Under the pieces are notes generated by a model that saw only the letters and a program-made list of their open reading frames with translations, did not search any database and was not told where the DNA came from. From Pseudomonadota bacterium (GTDB taxonomy: Bacteria; Pseudomonadota; Alphaproteobacteria; Rhizobiales; Xanthobacteraceae), in assembly GCA_023433965.1 (NCBI GenBank), contig JAEYTQ010000704.1, positions 1-6,871 on the forward strand: a DNA stretch of 6,871 bases. Direction: 5' to 3'. Positions 1-6,339 of the stretch are shown here, in pieces. Each line of letters begins with the position of its first letter. Position 1 is the first letter of the stretch. The position numbers and the translations under genes were made by a program.

Positions 1-1404
1 CTCGAAAAGGCGACGAAGCTGAAGGTGATCGGCCGCGCCGGCATCGGGGTCGACAACGTCGAGATTCCCGCCGCCACGGCCAAGGGCGTCATCGTGATGA
101 ACACGCCGTTCGGCAATTCGATCACGACTGCCGAGCACGCCATTACTCTCATGCTCGCGCTTGCCCGCGAGATCCCGCAGGCGGACGCCTCGACCCAGGC
201 CGGCAAGTGGGAGAAGAACCGCTTCATGGGCGTCGAGATCACCGGCAAGGTGCTCGGAGTCGTCGGCTGCGGCAATATCGGCTCGATCGTCGCCGACCGG
301 GCGCTCGGCCTGCGCATGAAGGTGGTCGCGTTCGATCCGTTCCTGTCGCCGGAGCGTGCCAAGGACATCGGCGTCGAGAAGGTCGAACTGGACGACCTGC
401 TCAAGCGCGCCGATTTCATCACGCTGCACACCCCGCTCACCGAGAAGACGAAGAACATCATCGACGCGGCCGCGATCGCCAAGATGAAGAAGGGCGTGCG
501 TTTGATCAACTGCGCCCGCGGCGGTCTCGTCGACGAGCAGGCGGTGGTCGATGCGCTCAATTCCAAGCATATCGCCGGCGCGGCCTTCGACGTCTTCGTC
601 GAGGAACCGGCGACCAAGAACGTGCTGTTCGGCCATCCGAACGTGATCTGCACGCCGCATCTGGGCGCCTCCACCACGGAGGCCCAGGAGAACGTCGCGC
701 TCCAGGTCGCCGAGCAGATGTCGGACTATCTGCTCACCGGCGCGATCTCCAACGCGGTCAATTTCCCCTCGATCACGGCGGAAGAAGCGCCGAAGCTGAA
801 GCCGTTCATCTCGCTCGCCGAGAAGCTCGGCTCGTTCGCCGGCCAGCTCACCGAGACCGGCATCCTCAAGGTGGAGATCACCTATGAGGGCCACGTTGCC
901 GAGATGAAGATCAAGGCGATCACCTCCGCCGTGTTGTCCGGCCTGCTGCGGCCGATGCTTGGCGAGATCAACGTGGTGTCCGCGCCCGTCGTCGCCAAGG
1001 AGCGCGGCATGGTGGTGGACGAGATCGTGCGCGCCGCCCAGAGCGACTATGAGAGCCTGATCACCGTCGCCGTCACCACCGAGCGGCAGGAGCGGTCGGT
1101 CTCGGGGACCGTCTACGCCGACGGCAAGCCGCGCCTCGTCGACATCAAGGGCATCCGCGTCGATGCCGAGTTCGGAAAGTCGATGATCTACGTCACCAAC
1201 GAGGACAAGCCGGGCTTCATCGGCAAGTTCGCCAGCCTGCTCGGCGATGCCAAGATCAACATCGCCACGTTCCATCTCGGCCGCGTCGCGCCCGGCAGCG
1301 ATGCCATTGCGCTGGTCGAGGTCGACGGCGCGGTGCCGGCCGACCTGCTCGCCAAGGTGCAGGCCCTGCCGCAGGTCAAGCAGGCCAAGGCGCTGACGTT
1401 CTGA
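1..1404 (+). CDS. serA: D-3-phosphoglycerate dehydrogenase, 3' part (5' end outside window)
   Basis: SerA oxidises 3-phosphoglycerate to 3-phosphohydroxypyruvate with NAD+, the first step of cytoplasmic serine synthesis. The reading frame is open from base 1, so the first in-frame GTG (25) is not the start. 467 codons are visible. Catalytic Arg, Glu and His fall at visible residues 173 (NCARGG), 202 (VEEP) and 220 (PHLGAST). Their 29- and 47-residue spacing matches the long Mycobacterium-type SerA, whose numbering implies about 60 missing N-terminal residues (full length near 529). The Rossmann motif GCGNIG is at residues 89-94. After the catalytic core come an intervening ASB-type domain (about 263-378) and a C-terminal ACT domain (about 395-467, starting IYVTNEDKPGFIG), which in this family serve serine feedback and oligomer regulation. 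The gene ends in TGA with no co-directional neighbour close behind. A partner such as serC could lie upstream, unseen. No frameshift or missing key residue is evident. Confidence 0.97.
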   Translation, partial: LEKATKLKVIGRAGIGVDNVEIPAATAKGVIVMNTPFGNSITTAEHAITLMLALAREIPQADASTQAGKWEKNRFMGVEITGKVLGVVGCGNIGSIVADRALGLRMKVVAFDPFLSPERAKDIGVEKVELDDLLKRADFITLHTPLTEKTKNIIDAAAIAKMKKGVRLINCARGGLVDEQAVVDALNSKHIAGAAFDVFVEEPATKNVLFGHPNVICTPHLGASTTEAQENVALQVAEQMSDYLLTGAISNAVNFPSITAEEAPKLKPFISLAEKLGSFAGQLTETGILKVEITYEGHVAEMKIKAITSAVLSGLLRPMLGEINVVSAPVVAKERGMVVDEIVRAAQSDYESLITVAVTTERQERSVSGTVYADGKPRLVDIKGIRVDAEFGKSMIYVTNEDKPGFIGKFASLLGDAKINIATFHLGRVAPGSDAIALVEVDGAVPADLLAKVQALPQVKQAKALTF

Positions 1405-1528
1405 GTGCGGGAGAGTCACCGGACCCTCGTCGCGGTTCGAGCGCTCATTGGTAGGATCGGTTCGGCGGCCGCTTAGGGAGCCATCGCACTGAGCCGCCGC
1501 TGCGTTCCGGAGAGACCTTTGCTCTGGT

Positions 1529-1561
1529 CGGGCGAACCCCCATCATTCAGAGGTTCGCCCG
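1529..1561. terminator. GC-rich hairpin between convergent genes, possible terminator
   Basis: A perfect 10-bp inverted repeat, CGGGCGAACC (1529-1538) and GGTTCGCCCG (1552-1561), encloses a 13-nt loop. It lies 125 nt after the serA stop and 31 nt after the stop of the opposite-strand secreted-protein gene, where a shared terminator would be expected. Neither strand has a U-tract after the stem, so it is not a canonical intrinsic terminator. It could be a Rho-dependent 3' end, an mRNA-stabilising stem or a protein site. The rest of the 187-bp gap (1405-1591) holds no gene; the only other structure noticed is a weak 7-bp GC stem (1463-1469 with 1493-1499, 23-nt loop). Confidence 0.45.
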
Positions 1562-1591
1562 GGCCGTATCGGTCGGTCTCTTGATGGACCG

Positions 1592-2779
1592 TCAGTTCAC
1601 GTGCGGCTTCGACGGATAGAACCGATCCCTCGCTCGCGTGGCATGGGCCTGCGGCATGGGCGGGAGCCTGGCTTCGCCAACACTCGACCGCGATGGCGGA
1701 GCATTGGGGATCGGCCGTGCTTCGCTGGGGAAGGCGCGACCGGGCAGTCGCTTGTCCGAGGGATTGGCCGTGCCGGGCGTACCGGCGAAGCCGCCGCCGC
1801 CGGCGCCGGTGCAGTCGAGCGACACCTGCTTCCATCCCGTCGACTGCCCGATCGGGTTGGTCTTGTCCTCGGCCATCGCCTGCACGCTCGTCGTCTTCGA
1901 CACCGAGATCTTCTTGGTGAAGACCGCCTCGTACTTGCCTGGCGAAACGAACGAGGACCAGGCCTCCACGAACTGGCTCTGCATCGGCTCGTTACCGACC
2001 TTGGTCCAGAGCTTGAACTTGACCCCACCGGCCTTGCTGGTGCCGACCCGGACGCGGGCGTGGGTCATCTGGCACTTCGCCCCGGGATTGGGACTCGCCA
2101 CATGGCCGGCAGAGGTCATGAAGCGGAGGTGGATGTCCTTGACGCTGAAGTTCGGCTCCTTGGCGGCGACGTCGTCGGCCTTGCCATGCTTGCCCTCGCA
2201 TTTGACCGGCACGGCCACGTTGGCGGTGTGCTTGAGCGGCGCTCCCAGCCCGCCCGAAGGAAGCGGACCGACGTCCTTGCTCGGCATCAGGAACGAGGTG
2301 ATCAGCTCGACGCCGACCGAACCGAGCGCGTTGTGGCTTTCGCGAATGCCCTTTCCTTCGCCGAGCTTCTTGTTGCAGGTCGCAATGATGGCCTGTTTTT
2401 CCGCGGCCGTCATGAAGTCGGTCGAGCCTTCGTAGGTGGCCGAGAAGTTCACCCTATCGTCGTGCTTCTTGTCGGGAGACACGTTGACGAAATACATGCC
2501 TTCGGGGTGGCCGAGTTGACGCACCTTGTAGTTCACGATCGGGTATGACGGCGTCGTGATGAGGACCTTAATGGGCAGACTGATGGTGCTGCCCTCGATC
2601 TTGGTCCACGAGGTGCCGTTCTCGGAAACGACCTTCAGGACGGTGGAGCTGAAGCCGTTGCCGGCGATTGTGCCGCTGGCGCGGGACGCATGAGCGCCGG
2701 TGCTGCCGGCCATCAACAGGAGGATCGAGGCCGCTGCACTGCGCAGGAGCCATGGCGGGAGAGGGGTGGCAAAAGACAT
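1592..2779 (-). CDS. Secreted hypothetical protein with four cysteines and a Gly/Pro/Arg-rich tail
   Basis: I do not recognise this 395-residue protein. It starts at the ATG at 2779 because GGAG lies 7 nt upstream; an in-frame ATG 14 codons earlier has no such site. Residues 1-31 form a Sec-type signal peptide: an Arg (13) before a hydrophobic core (about 14-25, AAASILLLMAG), then AHA|S as likely cleavage site. The mature protein therefore probably acts in the periplasm or outside the cell. It is rich in alternating beta-type segments, for example NYKVRQLG and KFKLWTKVG, with cysteines at 135, 194, 236 and 323. The segment 236-323 begins and ends with Cys and reads like a compact beta-sandwich; a disulphide across it is plausible. 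Residues 324-395 are a low-complexity Gly/Pro/Ser/Arg tail, probably disordered; a frameshift relative to relatives cannot be excluded. It has no transmembrane segment beyond the signal and no enzyme motif that I can see. It is divergent from LysR-A, a likely regulator. Confidence 0.85.
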   Translation of the reverse strand: MSFATPLPPWLLRSAAASILLLMAGSTGAHASRASGTIAGNGFSSTVLKVVSENGTSWTKIEGSTISLPIKVLITTPSYPIVNYKVRQLGHPEGMYFVNVSPDKKHDDRVNFSATYEGSTDFMTAAEKQAIIATCNKKLGEGKGIRESHNALGSVGVELITSFLMPSKDVGPLPSGGLGAPLKHTANVAVPVKCEGKHGKADDVAAKEPNFSVKDIHLRFMTSAGHVASPNPGAKCQMTHARVRVGTSKAGGVKFKLWTKVGNEPMQSQFVEAWSSFVSPGKYEAVFTKKISVSKTTSVQAMAEDKTNPIGQSTGWKQVSLDCTGAGGGGFAGTPGTANPSDKRLPGRAFPSEARPIPNAPPSRSSVGEARLPPMPQAHATRARDRFYPSKPHVN

Positions 2780-2786
2780 CGAAATT

Positions 2787-2790
2787 CTCC
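2787..2790 (-). promoter_or_regulatory. Ribosome binding site of the secreted-protein gene
   Basis: Read on the - strand this is GGAG (within ACGGAG), 7 nt before the ATG at 2779. It fixes the start at MSFATP rather than the upstream in-frame ATG at 2821, and puts the signal peptide exactly at the N-terminus. Confidence 0.75.
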
Positions 2791-2861
2791 GTAAGGGTTT
2801 GAATGAACATTTGATTTTCACGAGCAGCGGTTGTTTGAGGCTGCACGAAGATTGGTCGTTG

Positions 2862-2890
2862 TTGTCGCAAAATCAGTTTGCCGATATAAT
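2862..2890 (+). promoter_or_regulatory. Sigma70-type promoter of LysR-A, short leader
   Basis: TTGTCG (2862-2867) is followed after 17 bp by a consensus TATAAT (2885-2890). The -10 box matches in all six positions and the -35 starts with the key TTG. The ATG of LysR-A lies only 12 nt past the -10 box, so a start site about 7 nt downstream would give a leader of roughly 5 nt. GTTTG (2876-2880) and CAAAC (2895-2899) form an inverted repeat around the -10 box and could be a repressor or autoregulatory site; this last point is inference. Confidence 0.65.
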
Positions 2891-2902
2891 TTCACAAACA
2901 TC

Positions 2903-3820
2903 ATGAATGACATTCAGCTCAACCGGGTCGACCTCAACCTGCTTCCGGTGTTCGAGGCCGTGCTCGCCGAGGGGAACGTCGCCAGAGCCGCGGCGCGTCT
3001 GCATGTGACGCCGTCGGCGGTCAGCCATGGACTCGGCCGGCTCCGGCAGCAGTTCAACGACCCCTTGTTTCTCAAGACGCCGAAAGGCGTCGTTCCCACC
3101 GAGCGCGCTCTCCAACTCGCCGATGCCATTGCAGACGTCCTGGCACGTGCACGGCGCGTCGTCGCAACGGCGGAGCCGTTCGATCCGGCTTGCTCGCGGC
3201 GCCGCTTCACGGTCGGTGCGCCCGACGCGATCGCCGCCGTCATGATGCCTCGATTGCTGAAGGTCGTTCAGCAAGAGGCGCCCTTCATCGACATGGCATT
3301 GCGATACGTGCTGCGCGAACAAGCCTTCGCGGCGCTGGATGCGCGAACAGCCGACATCGCGGTGGTTCCTATCGACGACGTTCCAGCGCGCTATGTGTCC
3401 AAGATCGTGTTTGAAGACAGGTTCCAGATCGCCGTCCGTCGCGGGCATGCCTTCGCGGATGAACCGACGCTGCAACGCTTTTGCGAGATGCAGCACGTCA
3501 TCGTCTCCTCCGCAGGCGATCCCCGCGGCTACGTCGACGATGTCCTTGCCAGCAGAGGGCTGGCCCGCCGCGTCGCGATGACCGTTCCGAGCTTCATGCT
3601 CTTGATGGCGGTTGTCGCTGAAACCGACCTGATCGCCGCCCTGCCGAAAGGGCTTCTCGATGTTCACGGTGCCCGCTTTGGCTTGCTCGGCATCGATTCA
3701 CCGTTGCCGATGCGAACCTTTCAGCTTCGTGCCATCGTCCCGAAGGTCGCGCTGATGGATGCCGGCATCGAATGGCTGTTCAACCTGCTGGACAGGCCAT
3801 CTCCGCAGGAATCGGTTTGA
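2903..3820 (+). CDS. LysR-type transcriptional regulator (LysR-A)
   Basis: This is a 305-residue DNA-binding regulator of usual LysR length. The N-terminal winged helix-turn-helix covers about residues 9-68, with the recognition segment TPSAVSHGLGRLR at 36-48 and the hallmark NDPLFLKTPKGVVPTERAL after it. Residues about 100-290 are the periplasmic-binding-protein-like effector domain, starting RFTVGAPDAIAAVMMPRLL; its form (also TVPSFMLLMAVVAETDLIAALP, cut here at 228-249) resembles the NodD/NahR/DntR branch. The ligand cannot be read from sequence. I start it at the ATG giving MNDIQLNRVDLNLLP; the frame is open 24 codons further up, but that extension would run through the promoter and shows no LysR similarity. 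There is no clear Shine-Dalgarno. It is divergent from the secreted-protein gene (123-bp gap), its most likely target. The thiolase 203 bp downstream on the same strand is a second possibility. It is paralogous to the regulator at 5272-6252. Confidence 0.93.
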   Translation: MNDIQLNRVDLNLLPVFEAVLAEGNVARAAARLHVTPSAVSHGLGRLRQQFNDPLFLKTPKGVVPTERALQLADAIADVLARARRVVATAEPFDPACSRRRFTVGAPDAIAAVMMPRLLKVVQQEAPFIDMALRYVLREQAFAALDARTADIAVVPIDDVPARYVSKIVFEDRFQIAVRRGHAFADEPTLQRFCEMQHVIVSSAGDPRGYVDDVLASRGLARRVAMTVPSFMLLMAVVAETDLIAALPKGLLDVHGARFGLLGIDSPLPMRTFQLRAIVPKVALMDAGIEWLFNLLDRPSPQESV

Positions 3821-3952
3821 ACGTCGGCTTGCGAACTCCGCGCCTGTTTGGACTCGTCGAAGCTTCGAAGGCCGACGGCACGCAGATATTCCGAGCTGCG
3901 GAACGGTCTAGCCTCCTGCTCGACTGCTTTTTATTTCCCGCACCCGCCAAAC

Positions 3953-3965
3953 ATTGTGTACCAAT
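3953..3965. promoter_or_regulatory. Candidate operator dyad upstream of the thiolase gene
   Basis: ATTG-N5-CAAT lies 58 bp before the thiolase ATG, in the 203-bp gap after LysR-A. A separate perfect 12-bp palindrome, TCGAAGCTTCGA, sits at 3857-3868. Either could bind a regulator, but both are short, neither fits a clean T-N11-A LysR box, and I could not pick out a convincing -35/-10 pair in this gap. Nothing else is seen in 3821-4023. Confidence 0.2.
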
Positions 3966-4011
3966 GGCGCCAGAACGCCTCGTAACCACGCTTCGTTCGA
4001 TCAGTTTGATA

Positions 4012-4017
4012 AGGGAG
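4012..4017 (+). promoter_or_regulatory. Ribosome binding site of the thiolase gene
   Basis: AGGGAG stands 6 nt before the ATG at 4024. It decides the start: the frame is open for 84 more codons upstream, back into the end of LysR-A, but that stretch has no thiolase character and thiolases normally begin at this point (MREAVIVSYARTG). Confidence 0.85.
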
Positions 4018-4023
4018 AAACAC

Positions 4024-5196
4024 ATGCGTGAAGCCGTCATCGTTTCCTATGCGCGCACGGGCCTGGCAAAGTCCGGCCGCGGCGGGTTCAACATCACGGC
4101 GCCGATGTCGCTCGCGGCGCACGCCATCCAGCACGCGGTGGACCGTGCCGGCGTCGAGAAGGACTATGTCGAGGACTGCTATCTCGGCAATTGCGCCCAC
4201 GGGGCGCCGAACATCGGCCGCCAGGCCGCGCTGCTCGCGGGCCTGCCGAAGACCACGGCCGGCGTCTCGGTGAACCGCTTCTGCTCCTCGGGCCTGCAGA
4301 CCATCGCGATGGCCGCCAACTCGATCCGCTCGGACGGCGCCGACTGCATCGTCGCCGGCGGCGTCGAGAGCATCTCGATTCCGGGCGGCGCCACGCCGAA
4401 GGAATCGATCGATCCGGAGCTGCTCAAGGTCGCGCCCGACATCTTCATGGCGATGATCGACACCGCCGACATCGTCGCCGAGCGCTACAAGCTCAGCCGT
4501 GAATACCAGGACGAGTTCTCGCTGGAATCGCAGCGCCGCATGGCCTCGGCGCAGCAGGCCGGCAAGTTCAAGGACGAGATCGTCCCGATGAAGACCAAGA
4601 CGAAGGTGGTCGACAAGCAGACCAAGGCGGAGAGCATCGTCGACTACGTCGTCGATCGCGACGAGTGCAACCGGCCCGAGACCACGATGGAGGGCCTCGC
4701 CAAGCTCGACCCGGTGAAGGGTCCCGGCAAGTTCGTCACCGCCGGCAATGCCAGCCAGCTCTCGGACGGCGCCGCCGCAGTGGTGCTGATGGAAGCCAAG
4801 GATGCCGAGAAGCGCGGCCTGAAGCCGCTCGGCCGCTTCGTCGCCTGGGCCACCGCCGGCTGCGAGCCCGACGAGATGGGCATCGGCCCGGTGTTCGCGA
4901 TTCCGAAGCTGTTGAAGCGCACCGGCCTCAAGATCGACGACATCGATCTGTGGGAGCTCAACGAAGCCTTCGCCAGCCAGTGCCTGTATTGCCGCGACAA
5001 GCTCGGCATCGATCCCGCCAAGTACAACGTCAACGGCGGCTCGATCGCGATCGGCCATCCCTTCGGCATGACCGGCGCCCGTCTCACCGGCCACCTCTTG
5101 CAGGAGGGCGCCCGCCGCAAGGCCAAGTGGGGCGTGGTGACCATGTGCATCGGCGGCGGCCAGGGCGGCGCCGGCCTGTTCGAGATCTATCACTGA
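4024..5196 (+). CDS. Thiolase (acetyl-CoA C-acyltransferase / acetyltransferase)
   Basis: This 390-residue enzyme has the normal thiolase length and two-domain layout. It either cleaves 3-ketoacyl-CoA with CoA (last step of beta-oxidation, EC 2.3.1.16) or runs the related condensation of two acetyl-CoA (EC 2.3.1.9), in the cytoplasm. All catalytic elements are present: nucleophile Cys87 in NRFCSSGLQ, the NEAFA motif at 313-317, His345 in GGSIAIGHPFGMTGAR, and the proton-relaying Cys375 in CIGGGQGGAG. The HPFGMTGAR form differs from the HPIGASGAR of PhaA-type biosynthetic thiolases, so I lean towards an acyl-CoA-degrading role, but chain-length preference cannot be read. The sequence closely resembles thiolases I recall from Bradyrhizobium. 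It looks monocistronic: 203 bp lie before it, and a strong terminator follows. No hydratase/dehydrogenase partner (FadB/FadJ type) or acyl-CoA dehydrogenase is present in the window. Confidence 0.95.
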   Translation: MREAVIVSYARTGLAKSGRGGFNITAPMSLAAHAIQHAVDRAGVEKDYVEDCYLGNCAHGAPNIGRQAALLAGLPKTTAGVSVNRFCSSGLQTIAMAANSIRSDGADCIVAGGVESISIPGGATPKESIDPELLKVAPDIFMAMIDTADIVAERYKLSREYQDEFSLESQRRMASAQQAGKFKDEIVPMKTKTKVVDKQTKAESIVDYVVDRDECNRPETTMEGLAKLDPVKGPGKFVTAGNASQLSDGAAAVVLMEAKDAEKRGLKPLGRFVAWATAGCEPDEMGIGPVFAIPKLLKRTGLKIDDIDLWELNEAFASQCLYCRDKLGIDPAKYNVNGGSIAIGHPFGMTGARLTGHLLQEGARRKAKWGVVTMCIGGGQGGAGLFEIYH

Positions 5197-5220
5197 GACG
5201 ATCCGACGATCTGAACTGCG

Positions 5221-5249
5221 AAGGGCACGGCGCGAGCCGTGCCCTTTTT
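5221..5249 (+). terminator. Intrinsic terminator of the thiolase gene
   Basis: A perfect 11-bp stem (5221-5231 with 5236-5246, core GGGCACGGC) closes a GCGA tetraloop of the stable GNRA class and runs into TTTTT (5245-5249). It begins 24 nt after the thiolase stop. LysR-B transcription arrives from the other side, and on that strand the stem is followed only by TTCGC, so termination in that direction should be weaker. Confidence 0.93.
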
Positions 5250-5271
5250 GCTTCCGGTTTGCTTTCCGGCT

Positions 5272-6252
5272 TCAGGCGGAAGCGCGGCGTCTGGACGCGA
5301 TCGGCCGCGTCGGGCCCATGCAGCGCGCCACCGTCTCGAACAGCCAGGCGACACCGGCGTCCGCCATCGCGGCTCGTGAGGCGACGACACGCACCGGGTC
5401 GGGTGTCCACGGAAACGGCACGGAGCGCATCACGAGGTCGAAGCGCGCGGCGTGGCGCTCGACGAGGTGGCGCGGCAACGTCCCGATGAAATCGCTCTCG
5501 GCGAGCTGCGCCAGCGCCATCATGAAACTGGGCACGGTCAGCGCCACCCGGCGCGAATGGCCGCGTTCGGCCAGCCTGACGTCGACGATGCCGAGCGCAT
5601 CGCCGATGGCGGAGACCAGCAGGTGCGGTGCCGCAAGATAGGCCGAGAGGGTGACCTTGCGGGCCATGCGGTGACCCTTGCGCATGGCGACGACGAAGTC
5701 TTCCTCGAACAGCAACCGTTCGGCGTAACGCGACGGCAACGGTCCGACCGGCAGCACGGCAAGATCGAGCCGGTGCGAATCGAGCTCGGAGAGCGTGTCC
5801 TGCCAGACCTGGCTCGAGGATTTGCCGTGCCGTTGCGGCATCAATTGCAGGAGCCGGATGTCGATCCCCGGTCCTTCCCGGGCGAGGGTCTTGAGGAGAG
5901 GATCGAGAAAGACCGCGGCAAGCGCATCCGGTGCGCCGATCGTGAACGAGCGCCTCGCCGTTCTCGGGTCAAAGGGCGCGGCTGCCGACACGATCGCGTC
6001 GAGGCGGGACAGCAGCTCGGTGACGGGACCGACGAGCGCAAGCGCGCGCTCCGTCGGCTTCACGCCGGTCGGCGTCTTCAGGAACAAGGGATCGTGGAAG
6101 ATGTGCCGCAGTCGCCGCAATTGATGGCTCACCGCGGACGGCGTGAGGTTGAGCTTGTCTGCCGCGCGCAACACCTGACGCTCCTCCAGCACGGTGCTGA
6201 ACACCACGAGGAGCGTGACGTCGACGCGGGCAAGCTGAGCAGGTTTCAGCAT
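5272..6252 (-). CDS. LysR-type transcriptional regulator (LysR-B)
   Basis: This is a 326-residue LysR regulator, convergent with the thiolase and divergent from the NTF2-like gene. The helix-turn-helix covers about residues 10-70, with TPSAVSHQLRRLR at 38-50 and the HDPLFLKTPTGVKPTERAL signature. The effector-binding domain runs from about 102 to 308, starting SFTIGAPDALAAV. Over residues 10-71 I count 42 of 62 identities with LysR-A in an ungapped hand alignment, so the two are paralogs. Within the recognition segment they differ at Gln45/Arg47 (Gly/Gly in LysR-A), so the operators may differ. LysR-B has about 11 extra residues near 140-152 (around HGKSSSQVW) in the effector domain, plus a basic C-terminal tail (SRRRASA). 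The ATG at 6252 fits normal LysR N-termini; no strong Shine-Dalgarno precedes it. The divergent NTF2-like gene is its likeliest target. The inducer is unknown. Confidence 0.93.
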   Translation of the reverse strand: MLKPAQLARVDVTLLVVFSTVLEERQVLRAADKLNLTPSAVSHQLRRLRHIFHDPLFLKTPTGVKPTERALALVGPVTELLSRLDAIVSAAAPFDPRTARRSFTIGAPDALAAVFLDPLLKTLAREGPGIDIRLLQLMPQRHGKSSSQVWQDTLSELDSHRLDLAVLPVGPLPSRYAERLLFEEDFVVAMRKGHRMARKVTLSAYLAAPHLLVSAIGDALGIVDVRLAERGHSRRVALTVPSFMMALAQLAESDFIGTLPRHLVERHAARFDLVMRSVPFPWTPDPVRVVASRAAMADAGVAWLFETVARCMGPTRPIASRRRASA

Positions 6253-6258
6253 GGTGCT

Positions 6259-6271
6259 GTGATCTTATCAC
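6259..6271. promoter_or_regulatory. Candidate operator dyad over the LysR-B -10 box
   Basis: GTGAT-CTT-ATCAC is a perfect 5-bp inverted repeat with a 3-nt centre. It covers the predicted -10 box of LysR-B and ends 7 bp before its start codon. A regulator bound here would block LysR-B transcription, which suits the negative autoregulation common for LysR proteins. Binding by LysR-B itself is inference. Confidence 0.35.
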
Positions 6272-6289
6272 TGGCTTCACGACGGTCAA
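6262..6289 (-). promoter_or_regulatory. Sigma70-type promoter of LysR-B, short or absent leader
   Basis: On the - strand TTGACC (6289-6284) is followed after 16 bp by TAAGAT (6267-6262). The -35 matches the consensus in five of six positions and the -10 in four. Only 9 nt separate the -10 box from the ATG at 6252, leaving a leader of about 1-3 nt if transcription starts at the usual distance. Confidence 0.5.
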
Positions 6290-6328
6290 AGCGGCATCCA
6301 GCGCTATCGAAACCGCATGAACCATCAT

Positions 6329-6332
6329 GGAG
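6329..6332 (+). promoter_or_regulatory. Ribosome binding site of the NTF2-like gene
   Basis: GGAG lies 7 nt before the ATG at 6340. It favours this start over the in-frame ATG at 6385, directly ahead of the twin arginines, which has no such site. No convincing -35/-10 pair for this strand was found in the 87-bp divergent gap. Confidence 0.65.
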
Positions 6333-6339
6333 CCTTCTC

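Noticed and set aside
1465..1472. GCGGCCGC palindrome after serA
   Set aside because: An 8-bp GC-only palindrome is expected by chance in DNA this rich in GC, and nothing around it suggests a site.
1601..2548. Long + strand open frames (315 and 265 codons) opposite the secreted-protein gene
   Set aside because: They lack a ribosome binding site and a credible protein composition, while the - strand frame has a signal peptide and GGAG at its start.
2831..2902. An upstream TTG start for LysR-A
   Set aside because: The added 24 codons would cover the promoter, and LysR proteins normally begin a few residues before the VDLNLL segment.
3772..4023. An N-terminal extension of the thiolase by 84 codons
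   Set aside because: It overlaps the end of LysR-A, has no homology character, and a strong AGGGAG site marks the ATG at 4024.
3931..5193. A 420-codon open frame on the - strand opposite the thiolase
   Set aside because: The + strand frame encodes a complete thiolase with all catalytic residues. The antisense frame has repetitive Gly/Ala/Asp/Leu composition typical of reading GC-rich codons backwards.
4665..5489. A + strand open frame of 274 codons crossing the thiolase end
   Set aside because: It is Arg-rich out-of-frame reading that runs through the intrinsic terminator and into LysR-B on the other strand.
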